Below, piece by piece: positions 1 to 8,400 of a DNA stretch of 64,000 nt. How positions within the stretch are numbered: position 1 is the first letter of the stretch; every line of letters begins with the position of its first letter. The notes beneath the pieces were generated by a model. The model saw only the letters and a list, made by a program, of their open reading frames with translations, made no database searches and was not told the origin of the DNA. The DNA is from JAOUEA01 sp963797635 (GTDB taxonomy: Bacteria; Actinomycetota; UBA4738; HRBIN12). Both the position numbers and the translations under genes were made by a program. Location: NCBI GenBank assembly GCA_963797635.1, contig CAWCPZ010000010.1:1-64000 (forward strand), given 5' to 3'.

Positions 1-1
1 T

Positions 2-178
2 GACGAGATCCAGCTGCTCACCTTCCCCGTGGTCGTCGGCGAGGGCACGCGGCTGTTCCCCGACTCCGGCCCCGACATGGCGCTCGAGCTGGTGGGATCG
101 CAAGCGGTCGCCTCCACAGGAGTGACGATCCAGGTCTACCGGCCCGCCGGGCGCCCGCAGTACGGCACGGTCACGTGA
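2..178 (+). CDS. C-terminal end of a RibD/dihydrofolate-reductase-like protein (5' cut by window edge)
   Basis: Only the last 58 codons are present, ending in TGA at 176-178. The stretch resembles the C-terminal part of RibD/DHFR-like reductases (the YyaP/YwjB group): an 'LLTFPVVVGEGTRLF' strand-turn matches the family pattern 'L..fPvvlG.G.rlF', followed by a short beta strand 'VTIQVYRP' that usually closes these proteins. Family members are NADPH-dependent reductases, many of unknown substrate. The catalytic part lies outside the window, so the substrate cannot be judged. Confidence 0.6.
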   Translation, partial: DEIQLLTFPVVVGEGTRLFPDSGPDMALELVGSQAVASTGVTIQVYRPAGRPQYGTVT

Positions 179-287
179 CGTCGATCGCGCATCCTCGCGC
201 GTAGGACTCGATCCTGTCCTCCGACCTCGGCCGAGTCGCGGTCCTTCGCGTACTCCGGCGTACCGGCCGAGGTCGGAGGTATGGAAG

Positions 288-377
288 CGGAGGCGGCGTG
301 ATTCGAACACGCGAGGGGCGGTTTAGACCCCTAACCGCTTTCGAGGCGGTCCCGTTCGTCCGCTCCGGCACGCCTCC
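288..377 (-). tRNA. tRNA-Ser (anticodon CGA)
   Basis: On the minus strand a 90-nt class II tRNA folds with acceptor GGAGGCG/CGCCTCC (371-377 with 289-295), discriminator G at 288, a TTCGAAT T-loop and a long variable arm, as expected for serine. The anticodon stem ACCGC/GCGGT encloses loop CTCGAAA, giving anticodon CGA (reads UCG). The CCA end is not encoded. Confidence 0.95.
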
Positions 378-423
378 GTCGCCGATTCTAGCAATCGCCT
401 TCGGACCTGGCCCAACAAGAAGG

Positions 424-897
424 TCACGGCGTGCGTCGGTCGCGGAAGAACGTGCGCAGCAGGTCTCCGCACTCCTCGGCGAGCACCCCGGACGAGACCT
501 CCACGCGATGGTTCAGCCGCGGATCGTCCACCAGGTTGCCGAGCGAACCGGCGAACCCCGCCTTGGGGTCGGAGGCCCCGAACACCACGCGGCGGATGCG
601 CGCGAGCACGATGGCGCCGGCACACATCGCGCACGGTTCGAGCGTGACCACCAAGGTGTGATCCTCCAGGTGCCACGAGCCCGCCGCGGTCGCCGCGTCG
701 CGGAGGGCGAGGATCTCGGCGTGCGCCGTCGGATCCTGGAAGCGTTCACGGCCGTTGCCGGCGGTGGCCACCACCTTGGCGTCGGCGTCTCGCACGATCA
801 CGCACCCGACCGGCACATCACCGTGCTCGGTGCAGGCGCGCGCGGCCTCGAGCGCCGCCTGCATGTGCCGTTCGTCCAGGGAACTAGTCTGGTCCAT
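424..897 (-). CDS. tadA: tRNA-specific adenosine deaminase TadA
   Basis: A 157-residue cytidine/deoxycytidylate deaminase-fold enzyme that converts A34 to inosine in tRNA-Arg(ACG). The zinc site is intact: 'HAEILAL' supplies His and the catalytic Glu, and 'PCAMC' about 30 residues later supplies two Cys. Length is normal for TadA. I chose the ATG at 897 because the longer frame runs into the upstream gene, whose stop lies only 1 nt away (899). The two genes therefore form a tight unit. The substrate tRNA-Arg(ACG) is encoded at 17.0 kb, which agrees with the assignment. Confidence 0.93.
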   Translation of the reverse strand: MDQTSSLDERHMQAALEAARACTEHGDVPVGCVIVRDADAKVVATAGNGRERFQDPTAHAEILALRDAATAAGSWHLEDHTLVVTLEPCAMCAGAIVLARIRRVVFGASDPKAGFAGSLGNLVDDPRLNHRVEVSSGVLAEECGDLLRTFFRDRRTP

Positions 898-898
898 A

Positions 899-1252
899 CT
901 AGTAGGCGTCGATCTCGAGCAGCCGCTCGTCGCTGATCCCGAAGTGGTGGGCCACCTCGTGGGCGACCGTGTGGCGAACCGCGGCGCGCAGGCGGTCCTC
1001 GTCACCACCGGCTTCGCGCCACAGCGGGCCCGCGAACAGCGTGATCTTGTCGGGCAGCACCCCGGTGTAGTTGTCCCCTCGCGCCGTCAGCGGGATGCCC
1101 TCGTACAGGCCCAGGAGGTTCCGCTGGCCGGAGGGTGGTTCGTCGTCGATCAGGATCTCGACGTTGTCGAGCGTGTCGTGCACCCATGCGGGGAGCGAAT
1201 CGACGGCCTCGGCCACGAGCGCCATGAAGCGGTCCTGGTCGAGGGGCGGCAT
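899..1252 (-). CDS. Small zincin-type metallopeptidase (MMP-like, DUF1025 family)
   Basis: A 117-residue protein with the HExxH zinc motif 'HEVAHHFG' near residue 98 and a conserved 'ITLFAGPL' strand before it, the pattern of the Zincin_1 family of small predicted peptidases common in Actinobacteria. No signal peptide or membrane segment, so it is cytoplasmic. It lies directly upstream of tadA and is probably co-transcribed with it. The start is supported by a TAGGCT -10 box at 1259-1264 ending 6 nt before ATG, so the mRNA should be leaderless. Substrate unknown. Confidence 0.82.
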   Translation of the reverse strand: MPPLDQDRFMALVAEAVDSLPAWVHDTLDNVEILIDDEPPSGQRNLLGLYEGIPLTARGDNYTGVLPDKITLFAGPLWREAGGDEDRLRAAVRHTVAHEVAHHFGISDERLLEIDAY

Positions 1253-1257
1253 GGCGG

Positions 1258-1264
1258 TAGCCTA
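1258..1264. promoter_or_regulatory. Bidirectional promoter: overlapping -10 boxes for pncB and the zincin gene
   Basis: The heptamer TAGCCTA reads TAGCCT on the plus strand (6 nt before the pncB ATG at 1270) and TAGGCT on the minus strand (6 nt before the ATG at 1252). Both genes would be transcribed leaderlessly from a shared, symmetric -10 element. No Shine-Dalgarno sequence fits in either gap. Confidence 0.6.
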
Positions 1265-1269
1265 CGCGC

Positions 1270-2607
1270 ATGCCCGGTGGCCTCCTCACCGATCTCTACG
1301 AGCTGAACATGGCGGCGAGCTACCTGCGCCGCGACATGGACGGGCTCGCGACCTTCAGCTTGTACGTGCGCGGATTGCCGCCGCAGCGCGGGTTCCTGGT
1401 GGCGGCCGGACTCGAGTCCTGCCTGGACTTCCTGGCCTCGTTCTCGTTCACCGACGACGAACTGGCGACGCTCGGCGGGATGGGGTTCGACGACCGCGCG
1501 CTCACCGACCTCGCGGCGCTGCGGTTCGACGGCGAGGTGTGGGCGGTGCCCGAGGGCACGATCGTCTACTCCGAGGAGCCGCTGCTCGAGGTCACGGCGC
1601 CGGTCGCGGTGGCCCAGATCGTCGAGACCTACCTGCTGAACCAGATCACGCTGCACACCACGCTCGCATCGAAGGCCGCGCGGTACGTGCTGGCCGCCGA
1701 CGGCCACGATCTCGTGGACTTCGCCTTCCGGCGTACGCACGGCACCGAGGCGGCGATGGCGATCGCACGCGCCAGCGCCATGGTGGGGTTCGTCGCCACC
1801 TCGAACGTCGAGGCGGCACGCCGGTTCGACCTGACGGTGGCGGGCACGATGGCCCACGCGTTCATCGAAGCCTTCCCGAGCGAGCGTGAGGCGTTCGAGG
1901 CGTTCGCCGAGGATCACCCCGACCGCGCGACGTTCCTCGTCGACACCTACGACACCGAGCAGGGTGTGCGCACCGCGATCGCCACGATCGAGGCGCTCGG
2001 ACTCAGCGAGCGGATCGGCGTGCGCCTCGACAGCGGCGACCTGGATGCGCTGTCTCGAACCGCGCGCACGTTGCTCGACACCGCCGGTCTCCCGCAAGCG
2101 AGGGTCTTCGCCAGCGGCGGGCTCGACGAGCACGAGGTCGCGGCGTTGATCGGGGGCGGGGCGCCGATCGACGCGTTCGGCATCGGGACCCAGATGGGCG
2201 TGTCGGCGGACGCGCCGTTCGTCGACTCGGTGTACAAGCTCACGGAGTTCGACGGCCGGCCCACGCTGAAGCTCTCCTCGGGGAAGGCCTCGCTGCCCGG
2301 GCGCAAGCAGGTCTGGCGCACGGTCGCCGGCGGGGAACATCGCGACACCCTGGGCCTGCGGGACGAGGCGGGGCCTCCGGAGACCAGGCCCTTGCTCGAA
2401 CCCGTGATGCGCGATGGACGACCGCTCGCGCCGCCGCCCTCCATCGCCGACGCGCTGCGAACCTTCCAGGCTGAACTCGCCCAGGTGCCCGAGGCCGCCC
2501 GACGGTTGGACCATCCCGAGCAGGTCGAGGTCGCACGCTCCGCGGCGTTGCTCGAGCTGACCGAGGAGACCCGCGCCGCGGCCCTCGCGAAGGCCGAGAT
2601 CGGCTGA
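1270..2607 (+). CDS. pncB: Nicotinate phosphoribosyltransferase
   Basis: A 445-residue enzyme of NAD salvage that joins nicotinate and PRPP, driven by ATP, to give nicotinate mononucleotide. Recognisable elements: N-terminal 'LLTDLYELNMA', the 'FRRTHG' segment carrying the His that is phosphorylated in this family, 'RLDSGDL' of the phosphate-binding region and 'FASGGLDE' near residue 280. Length fits the bacterial PncB2-like group. It starts at the ATG 6 nt after a -10 box and stands alone, divergent from the zincin-tadA unit. Confidence 0.93.
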   Translation: MPGGLLTDLYELNMAASYLRRDMDGLATFSLYVRGLPPQRGFLVAAGLESCLDFLASFSFTDDELATLGGMGFDDRALTDLAALRFDGEVWAVPEGTIVYSEEPLLEVTAPVAVAQIVETYLLNQITLHTTLASKAARYVLAADGHDLVDFAFRRTHGTEAAMAIARASAMVGFVATSNVEAARRFDLTVAGTMAHAFIEAFPSEREAFEAFAEDHPDRATFLVDTYDTEQGVRTAIATIEALGLSERIGVRLDSGDLDALSRTARTLLDTAGLPQARVFASGGLDEHEVAALIGGGAPIDAFGIGTQMGVSADAPFVDSVYKLTEFDGRPTLKLSSGKASLPGRKQVWRTVAGGEHRDTLGLRDEAGPPETRPLLEPVMRDGRPLAPPPSIADALRTFQAELAQVPEAARRLDHPEQVEVARSAALLELTEETRAAALAKAEIG

Positions 2608-2637
2608 TCGTTCGCGGGTCGAGCCCGCCGCGGCACG

Positions 2638-2643
2638 TACCAT
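2638..2643 (+). promoter_or_regulatory. Leaderless -10 box (TACCAT) of the hydrolase gene
   Basis: TACCAT ends 6 nt before the GTG at 2650; there is no Shine-Dalgarno sequence. The spacing supports GTG 2650 as the start. Confidence 0.45.
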
Positions 2644-2649
2644 GAGCGC

Positions 2650-3866
2650 GTGAGCGAACCGACGCGCCGACGGCGGCGCTGGCCCGGCCGTCTGCTGATC
2701 GGCGCGTTGATCGCCGCCGCGATCTTCTACGGCGGTGGCGGCGTCTACTTCTCCAACGTGCTGAACGAACGCGCGCTGGATGGCGCCTCGCGCCGCAAGG
2801 ACACGAAGCTGCTGGAGCCCGACGTCGAGGTGGTCTCCCTGGACGAGGGGGCCGCCGGTCAGCAGATCACGCTCCGAGGCCTCGACGGGGCGCCGATGCC
2901 GCCGATGCTCGGGCTCCAAGGTCTGCGCTGGGACGGCGGCTACGCGCAGGTGCTCGACCTCGGGCCCAACGATCCGGGCCCGGTGGTCGCCTCCTTCACG
3001 TTGGTCACGGGCGAGGTGCCCGGGATCGGCTCGCCCGCGGAACTCGACGCCCGCTACTACCCGCAGGATCCGCTCGAGTCAGACCTGGGGCTCCGCGAGA
3101 TCAGCGTCCCGGGACCGCTCGGGGACTACCCGGCGTGGGTGGGTACGCCGGCCATCGTGCCGGGTCAGGACGTCAGCGACACGTGGGCGATCGTGGTGCA
3201 CGGGAACTCGCTCTCGGCGGCCGACGGGCTCCGGATGGTGCCGATCCTCACGGGGGCCGGCTACCCGACGCTGGTCGCCACCTACCGCAACGACCCGGGT
3301 GCGCCCGCCGACCCCAGCGGCAAGCTGCGGTACGGGCTCACCGAATGGGAGGACCTGGAGGCGATGGTCCGGTACGCCCTCGACGAAGGGTCCGACGGCG
3401 TCGTGCTGGATGGCTACTCGATGGGCGGCGCGCGTGATCATGGCCTTCCTGCAGCGCTCGGAGCTCGCGGACCAGGTGCGAGCCGTGATCCTGGACGCGC
3501 CGATGCTCGACTTCTCCGAGACCGTGGACGACAACGCCTCGCGCGAGGAGATCGCGCCGGGCGTTCCGCTTCCGTCATCGCTCACCGACGTGGCGAAGTG
3601 GATCGCGGCGAAGCGGTTCGACGTGGACTGGGACGCGCTGAACTACCTGGCCGACACCGACGCGTACGCCGACATGCCGTTCCTGGTGTTCCACGGGACG
3701 GCGGACACCACCGTGCCGATCGCCACCAGCCGCGAGTTCGCGGCGCTGCTCCCGGAGCAGGTGCAGCTGATCGAGGTGCGACGGCGCCGAGCACATCGAG
3801 AGCTGGAACCCCGACCCCGACGCGTACGACTCGGCGGTCCGCGCGTTCCTCGGCGCGAACGTCTAG
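2650..3866 (+). CDS. Membrane-anchored alpha/beta hydrolase, reading frame interrupted twice
   Basis: An N-terminal hydrophobic anchor (residues about 12-35) precedes an alpha/beta-hydrolase fold. The nucleophile elbow 'GYSMGG' lies near residue 258; after it the frame breaks at about 3433 in a GC-repeat run and continues in a second frame ('VIMAFLQRS', 'LDAPMLDF', then 'VFHGTADTTVP' with the acid Asp). At about 3777 it shifts again, giving 'AEHIESWNPD' with the catalytic His and a TAG stop at 3864-3866. All three catalytic residues survive, so sequence error is more likely than decay. The stop overlaps the leuD stop on the other strand. Substrate unknown. Confidence 0.7.
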
Positions 3867-4447
3867 GCGACCGGGAGCCAGGTGGGGCGGTTCGCCTCGT
3901 AGGCCGAGATCTTGTCCTCGTTCCGCAACGTGAGGCCGATGTCGTCCAGGCCCTCCATCAGGCGCCAGCGCGTGAAGTCCTCCATGTCGAAGGTCTCGTC
4001 CAGGCCGGGAGCGCGGACGGCCAGCGCGTCGAGGTCGACCACGATGCTCGTCGCGGGATCGTCGAGCACGGCGTCCATCAGTGCCCGCACGCTCTCGGCG
4101 CGGAGCTCCACCGGCAGCAGCCCGATCTTCGTGCAGTTGTTGCGGAAGATGTCGGCGAAGCTCGGCGCGATCACCGCCTGGAACCCGGCGTCCTCGATCG
4201 CCCACGGCGCGTGCTCGCGGCTGGAGCCGCAGCCGAAGTTCTCGCCCGCGATCATGATCGAGGCGTTGGCGTAGCGCTGATCGTTGATCACGAAGTCGGG
4301 ATCCTTGCGCCACTCGGCGAACAGGAACGGTCCGAACCCGGTGCGTTCGATGCGCTTGAGGTATTCGGCCGGGATGATCTGGTCGGTGTCGACGTCGCTG
4401 CGGTCGACGGGCAGCGCGGTGCCCTCGATGACGGTGATCGGCTCCAT
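3863..4447 (-). CDS. leuD: 3-isopropylmalate dehydratase small subunit
   Basis: A 194-residue subunit that forms the swivelling domain of isopropylmalate isomerase with LeuC in leucine synthesis. Visible family features are 'DVDTDQIIPAEYLK' near the N-terminus and 'FGCGSSREHAPW' in the middle, which close over substrate at the LeuC iron-sulfur cluster. The ATG at 4447 shares one base with the leuC stop (TGATG), so translation is coupled. It ends tail to tail with the hydrolase gene. Confidence 0.96.
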   Translation of the reverse strand: MEPITVIEGTALPVDRSDVDTDQIIPAEYLKRIERTGFGPFLFAEWRKDPDFVINDQRYANASIMIAGENFGCGSSREHAPWAIEDAGFQAVIAPSFADIFRNNCTKIGLLPVELRAESVRALMDAVLDDPATSIVVDLDALAVRAPGLDETFDMEDFTRWRLMEGLDDIGLTLRNEDKISAYEANRPTWLPVA

Positions 4448-5859
4448 CAGCTGAGGTCCTCCGGGGTCGTGAAGTGGCCGGCGATCGCGGTGGCGGCAGC
4501 GACGGCGGGACTCACCAGGTGCGTGCGTCCGCCCTTGCCCTGGCGCCCTTCGAAGTTGCGGTTGCTGGTGCTGGCGCTCCGGTCGCCGGGGTTCAGCGTG
4601 TCGGGGTTCATGCCCAGGCACATGCTGCAGCCGGCGCCGCGCCACTCGAAGCCCGCGTCCTCGAAGACGCGGTCGAGCCCCTCGGCTTCGGCCTCCTGCT
4701 TGACGGCGTAGCTGCCGGGAACGACGAGCGCCCGCAGGCCTTCGGCGACCTTCTTGCCACCGACCACGCCCGCGGCCACACGCAGGTCCTCCATGCGCGA
4801 GTTCGTGCACGAACCGATGAAGATGGTGTCGGGACGGACGTCGCGCATCTTCGTGCCGGGGGCGAGGTCCATGTAGGCGAGGGCGCGTGCGGCGGCCTCC
4901 TGCTTCGAGGGGTCCTCGAAGGCGTCGGGGTCGGGCACGGCGTCGTCGATCGTGACGGACTGCGCGGGGTTGGTGCCCCAGCTGACGTAGGGGCGCAGCG
5001 CCGAGGCGTCGAGCGTGACCTCCTTGTCGAAGGTCGCGCCGTCGTCGGTGGGCAGGGTGCGCCAGTCGGCGAGCGCGGCATCCCAATCGGCGCCTTCGGG
5101 GGCATGAGGACGGCCCTCGACGTAGGCGAAGGTGGTGTCGTCGGGCGCCACCATGCCGGCCCGCGCACCGCCTTCGATCGACATGTTGCAGATCGTCATG
5201 CGGCCCTCCATCGAGAGGGCACGGATCGCGGAGCCGCGGTACTCGATGATGTGGCCGACGCCGCCGCCCGTCCCGATGCGGTTGATGATCGCCAGGATGA
5301 TGTCCTTGGCGCTGCACGAAGCGGGCAGATCGCCCTCGACGGTGACCGCCATCGTGCCGGGACGGTTCTGCGGCAGGGTCTGGGTGGCGAGGACGTGCTC
5401 GACCTCGCTGGTGCCGATGCCGATCGCGAGCGCGCCGAACGCTCCGTGCGTCGAGGTGTGCGAGTCGCCGCAGACGATGACCAGGCCCGGCTGCGTGTAC
5501 CCCTGCTCGGGACCGATCACGTGGACGATGCCCTGGCCGGGCGAGCCCATGGGATAGAGCGTGACGTCGAAGTCCTTCGCGTTGGTGGCGAGGGCTTCCA
5601 TCTGGCGGGCGCTGATGGTGTCGGTGACCGGACCCTGGGTGGTGGGGACGTTGTGGTCCATGGTGGCCACGGTGAGATCGGGCCGGCGGACGGGGCGTCC
5701 GTGCAACCGAAGGCTCTCGAAGGCCTGCGGGCTGGTGACCTCGTGCACGAGGTGGAGGTCGACGTAGAGGATGTCGGGCTCGCCGTCGGCGCGGTGAACG
5801 ACGTGGCGGTCCCAGACCTTCTCAGCCAGGGTCCTCGGGGTATCGGTCTGCGATGCCAT
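4447..5859 (-). CDS. leuC: 3-isopropylmalate dehydratase large subunit
   Basis: A 470-residue aconitase-family protein that binds the [4Fe-4S] cluster and interconverts 2- and 3-isopropylmalate with LeuD. Cluster cysteines are seen in 'GSCTNSR' (about residue 350) and 'CSMCLG' (about residue 410); 'CGDSHTSTHGAFGAL' and 'MDHNVPT' are further family marks. A GGAGGAG Shine-Dalgarno sequence precedes ATG 5859. The upstream gap to the divergent IclR gene holds a two-site operator, indicating leucine-pathway control. Confidence 0.97.
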   Translation of the reverse strand: MASQTDTPRTLAEKVWDRHVVHRADGEPDILYVDLHLVHEVTSPQAFESLRLHGRPVRRPDLTVATMDHNVPTTQGPVTDTISARQMEALATNAKDFDVTLYPMGSPGQGIVHVIGPEQGYTQPGLVIVCGDSHTSTHGAFGALAIGIGTSEVEHVLATQTLPQNRPGTMAVTVEGDLPASCSAKDIILAIINRIGTGGGVGHIIEYRGSAIRALSMEGRMTICNMSIEGGARAGMVAPDDTTFAYVEGRPHAPEGADWDAALADWRTLPTDDGATFDKEVTLDASALRPYVSWGTNPAQSVTIDDAVPDPDAFEDPSKQEAAARALAYMDLAPGTKMRDVRPDTIFIGSCTNSRMEDLRVAAGVVGGKKVAEGLRALVVPGSYAVKQEAEAEGLDRVFEDAGFEWRGAGCSMCLGMNPDTLNPGDRSASTSNRNFEGRQGKGGRTHLVSPAVAAATAIAGHFTTPEDLS

Positions 5860-5903
5860 GGCTCCTCCGGGCGGTCCGTGCGGTCGCGGCCGGGCTGCTA
5901 TGG

Positions 5904-5942
5904 TGTTCCATTATCTGGAACAAAGTTCCGAATACTGGAACA
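5904..5942. promoter_or_regulatory. Two-site operator between leuC and the IclR regulator
   Basis: A perfect inverted repeat TGTTCCA-N5-TGGAACA lies at 5904-5922, followed by a degenerate copy AGTTCCG-N5-TGGAACA at 5924-5942. Centres are 20 bp apart, about two helical turns, so two dimers could sit on the same DNA face. The site covers the likely promoters of both divergent genes, where an autoregulated IclR repressor would bind. Confidence 0.7.
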
Positions 5943-5962
5943 CCGTGGGAGGACGATAGCAG

Positions 5963-6797
5963 GTGCCCACCGACGACGACATCCGGTTCGACATCGACGT
6001 GAAAGACCGATCCCGGGTCGCGGATGGGCGACCCAGCGCCGCCGAGGAATCGCTCCGTCGCCCGCCGACCACCGCCGTCGGCACCCTCGACCGCGCGCTC
6101 GACGTGCTCTCGGCGGTCGAACGCGGCGGGAGGACCTACACCGATATCGTCTCGGCCACCGGCATGACGCGCCCAACCGCGCATCGGATGATCCGAGCGC
6201 TCGAAGACCACGGCCTGCTGATGCAGGTCGGCGGCCACGGGTATGCGCTGGGACCGCGTCTCCTCCGCCTAGCGGAACATGCGATGCGCAACCTTCCATT
6301 GCGTGATCTCGCGCACCCTGCCCTCGAACGACTCGCGCGGACCACTGGGGAGAGCGCCCAGCTCTACGTTCGTGATCAGGACCGGCGGTTGTGTGTCGAT
6401 TCCGTGCAGTCCTCGAACGAGCTCCGCACCATCGTCGAGATCGGGGCGTCGCTTCCCATCGCGAAAGGCTCTGGCGGCAAGGTCTTCCTGGCGTGGAGTG
6501 GAGATGGCGAGTTGCAAGCATCGATGGACACACCTTCCCGATGACGAAGGCACCCGCCTGGCCAGGATGGTCGCGACCACGAAACGCAGGGGCTGGGCCG
6601 ATTCGATCGGAGAACGGGAGGAGGGAGTCGCCTCGGTCAGCGCCCCGGTGTTCGATGGGCACGGGACCTTGGTCGCGGTCGTGTCGGTTTCGGGGCCTTC
6701 GAACCGGATCGGCCAGCTCCGCGGTCCGCACTACGCGCCTGCGGTCATGACCGCTGCGCGCGAGGTCGAAGCCGCCATCGGCGGAACACGCACCTGA
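5963..6797 (+). CDS. IclR-family regulator of leucine biosynthesis (LtbR/NdgR-like), frame interrupted
   Basis: The N-terminal winged helix-turn-helix (residues about 38-100: 'LDRALDVLSAVERGGRTYTDI', 'TGMTRPTAHRMIRALEDHGLL') is followed by the IclR effector domain. The frame breaks near 6525 and resumes one register away with 'GTRLARMVATTKRRGWADSIGE' and 'VASVSAPVFD', reaching TGA at 6797. In Actinobacteria, IclR proteins divergent from leuCD (LtbR in Corynebacterium, NdgR in Streptomyces) control leucine and related genes; the same geometry suggests that role here. Start GTG 5963 follows a GGGAGGA Shine-Dalgarno sequence. About 38 extra charged residues precede the HTH. Confidence 0.8.
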
Positions 6798-6808
6798 CCC
6801 GCTTCCCG

Positions 6809-6814
6809 TAAGCT
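6809..6814 (+). promoter_or_regulatory. Leaderless -10 box (TAAGCT) of the glycosyltransferase gene
   Basis: TAAGCT ends 7 nt before the ATG at 6822, with no Shine-Dalgarno sequence in the gap. Confidence 0.5.
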
Positions 6815-6821
6815 CGTCCGA

Positions 6822-8399
6822 ATGTCCCGGCTCGATCTCCTTCGGTACCCGTTGGCCTCCTGGCTGACCGCGAAGCGTGCCGTCACCGCGTCCGTGGCCA
6901 GCATGACCGCGGTCATGCTCATCGCGGCGACGCCGGGTTCGCCGTACCACCCCGTCCTGCCCGAGAGCCAGGCGAACGGCCCACTGGAACTGCTGTCGAA
7001 GGCCGTGCTCCTGGACCGGCTCCCCCACGGGTTGCTGATCGCGATCGGGTTCGTCGCGATGATCGCCGCCGGCGTGAGCTTCCTGCTGATCCTGTGGGCC
7101 GCCGAACGCGGTCTGGTCTCCACCAAGACCGTGCTGACGCTGACCGTGGCCTACCACCTCGCGATCCTGCTGCTGCCGCTCCTGCTCTCCCGCGACGTCT
7201 TCAGCTACGCCTACTACGGCCGCATCCTGTCGCGCTACGGCGGCAACCCCTACGTCAACACGCCGGCCGACTACCCCGCGAACGACCTGTGGCGGTTCAC
7301 CTGGCCGGGGTGGCGTGAGACCCCATCGGTCTACGGGCCGGTGTTCGTGTGGCTCGCCGCCGCGATCACCGCGATCTTCCGGTCGATCCCCGACGTGATC
7401 ATGGCGTTCCGCGCGGTGGCGGTGGCCGCGAGCCTGGGCGCGGTGTGGTTCGTCGTGAAGCTGGTGCAGCGCGTGAAGCCCTCGAAGACCGCGTACGCCG
7501 CGGCGATGATCGGGCTCAACCCGGTCGTGCTGTTCCACACCGTGGGCGGGGGGCACGTCGACGTGCTGGTGATGCTGTCGGTCGCCGCCGCGATCTACCT
7601 CGTCGCGACCGATCGAGAACTCCCCGCCACCGTGGCGTTGACGGTCGGCGCGCTGGTGAAGATCTCGGCCGCCGTGCCGCTGGTGCTGTTGATCGCCTAC
7701 GTCGCGACGCGAGCCGAGCCCGGCAAGCGCGCCCGCGTCCTGGTCACCCACATCGGTACGGCGGTGGGCATCTTCATGGTGGCGGCGTTGCCGTTCCTGC
7801 AGCGATCGAACCCGACGCTCGGCATGGTCGAGCTCGTGCAACACGGTTCGTGGATCGCGCCCCCGGCGTTGGTCGAGCGCGTCTTCGAAGCCTTGGGCGA
7901 ACTCCTGGCCGGGGAGGTCGGCGCATCGATCGGCGTCGTCATCGCGCGGTTGGGCATGTTCGCCGCCCTGGCGGTCGGGCTCTTCCTGGTGTTGCGGCAG
8001 GTGGTGCGTCACGCCTCCGAGGGTTCGGTCTCGTTCCTGGCGGCGGCGTGGGGCTGGGGCTTCCTGCTGATGATGCTGTTCTCCCCCACGCTGTTCCCCT
8101 GGTACTTCGCGTGGGTGCTGCCGGTGGCGTGGGCGTTGCCGCTGGTGCCGCGCCGCACGCTCGAACTGTCGTTCCTGGCGTTGGTGACGGCCTCGCTCAC
8201 CACCGAGAACTTCCAGCTCCCCGCCTGGATGCACGTGGACCTGGCGATCGGGCACCCGGTGCTCGTCATCGTGCTGGTGTGGTTCCTGCACGACCTGTGG
8301 CTGCGGTTGAAGTACGACGTGCCGCTCGACGCCGAGACCGACCGCGCGCGGGAGCTGCACCGGGAACGCCGGGAGCTCGCCGGCTCACGCGGCGCGTGA
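6822..8399 (+). CDS. GT-C type integral-membrane glycosyltransferase (MptA/MptB-like)
   Basis: A 525-residue polytopic protein with roughly 11-13 hydrophobic helices. After helix 3 comes 'SRDVFSYAYYGRILSRYGGNPY' then 'PSVYGPVFVW': a conserved acidic residue in the first extracytoplasmic loop followed by the 'NPY...YGP' pattern is typical of polyprenyl-phosphate-sugar-dependent GT-C enzymes such as MptB. Such enzymes extend cell-envelope glycans outside the membrane. Donor and acceptor cannot be told from sequence. It converges with the aldo/keto reductase, with one base between the stops. Confidence 0.65.
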   Translation: MSRLDLLRYPLASWLTAKRAVTASVASMTAVMLIAATPGSPYHPVLPESQANGPLELLSKAVLLDRLPHGLLIAIGFVAMIAAGVSFLLILWAAERGLVSTKTVLTLTVAYHLAILLLPLLLSRDVFSYAYYGRILSRYGGNPYVNTPADYPANDLWRFTWPGWRETPSVYGPVFVWLAAAITAIFRSIPDVIMAFRAVAVAASLGAVWFVVKLVQRVKPSKTAYAAAMIGLNPVVLFHTVGGGHVDVLVMLSVAAAIYLVATDRELPATVALTVGALVKISAAVPLVLLIAYVATRAEPGKRARVLVTHIGTAVGIFMVAALPFLQRSNPTLGMVELVQHGSWIAPPALVERVFEALGELLAGEVGASIGVVIARLGMFAALAVGLFLVLRQVVRHASEGSVSFLAAAWGWGFLLMMLFSPTLFPWYFAWVLPVAWALPLVPRRTLELSFLALVTASLTTENFQLPAWMHVDLAIGHPVLVIVLVWFLHDLWLRLKYDVPLDAETDRARELHRERRELAGSRGA

Positions 8400-8400
8400 G

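Noticed and set aside
5898..8360. 820-codon minus-strand open frame
   Set aside because: Antisense to the GT-C glycosyltransferase and the IclR gene; repetitive His/Gln/Arg composition.
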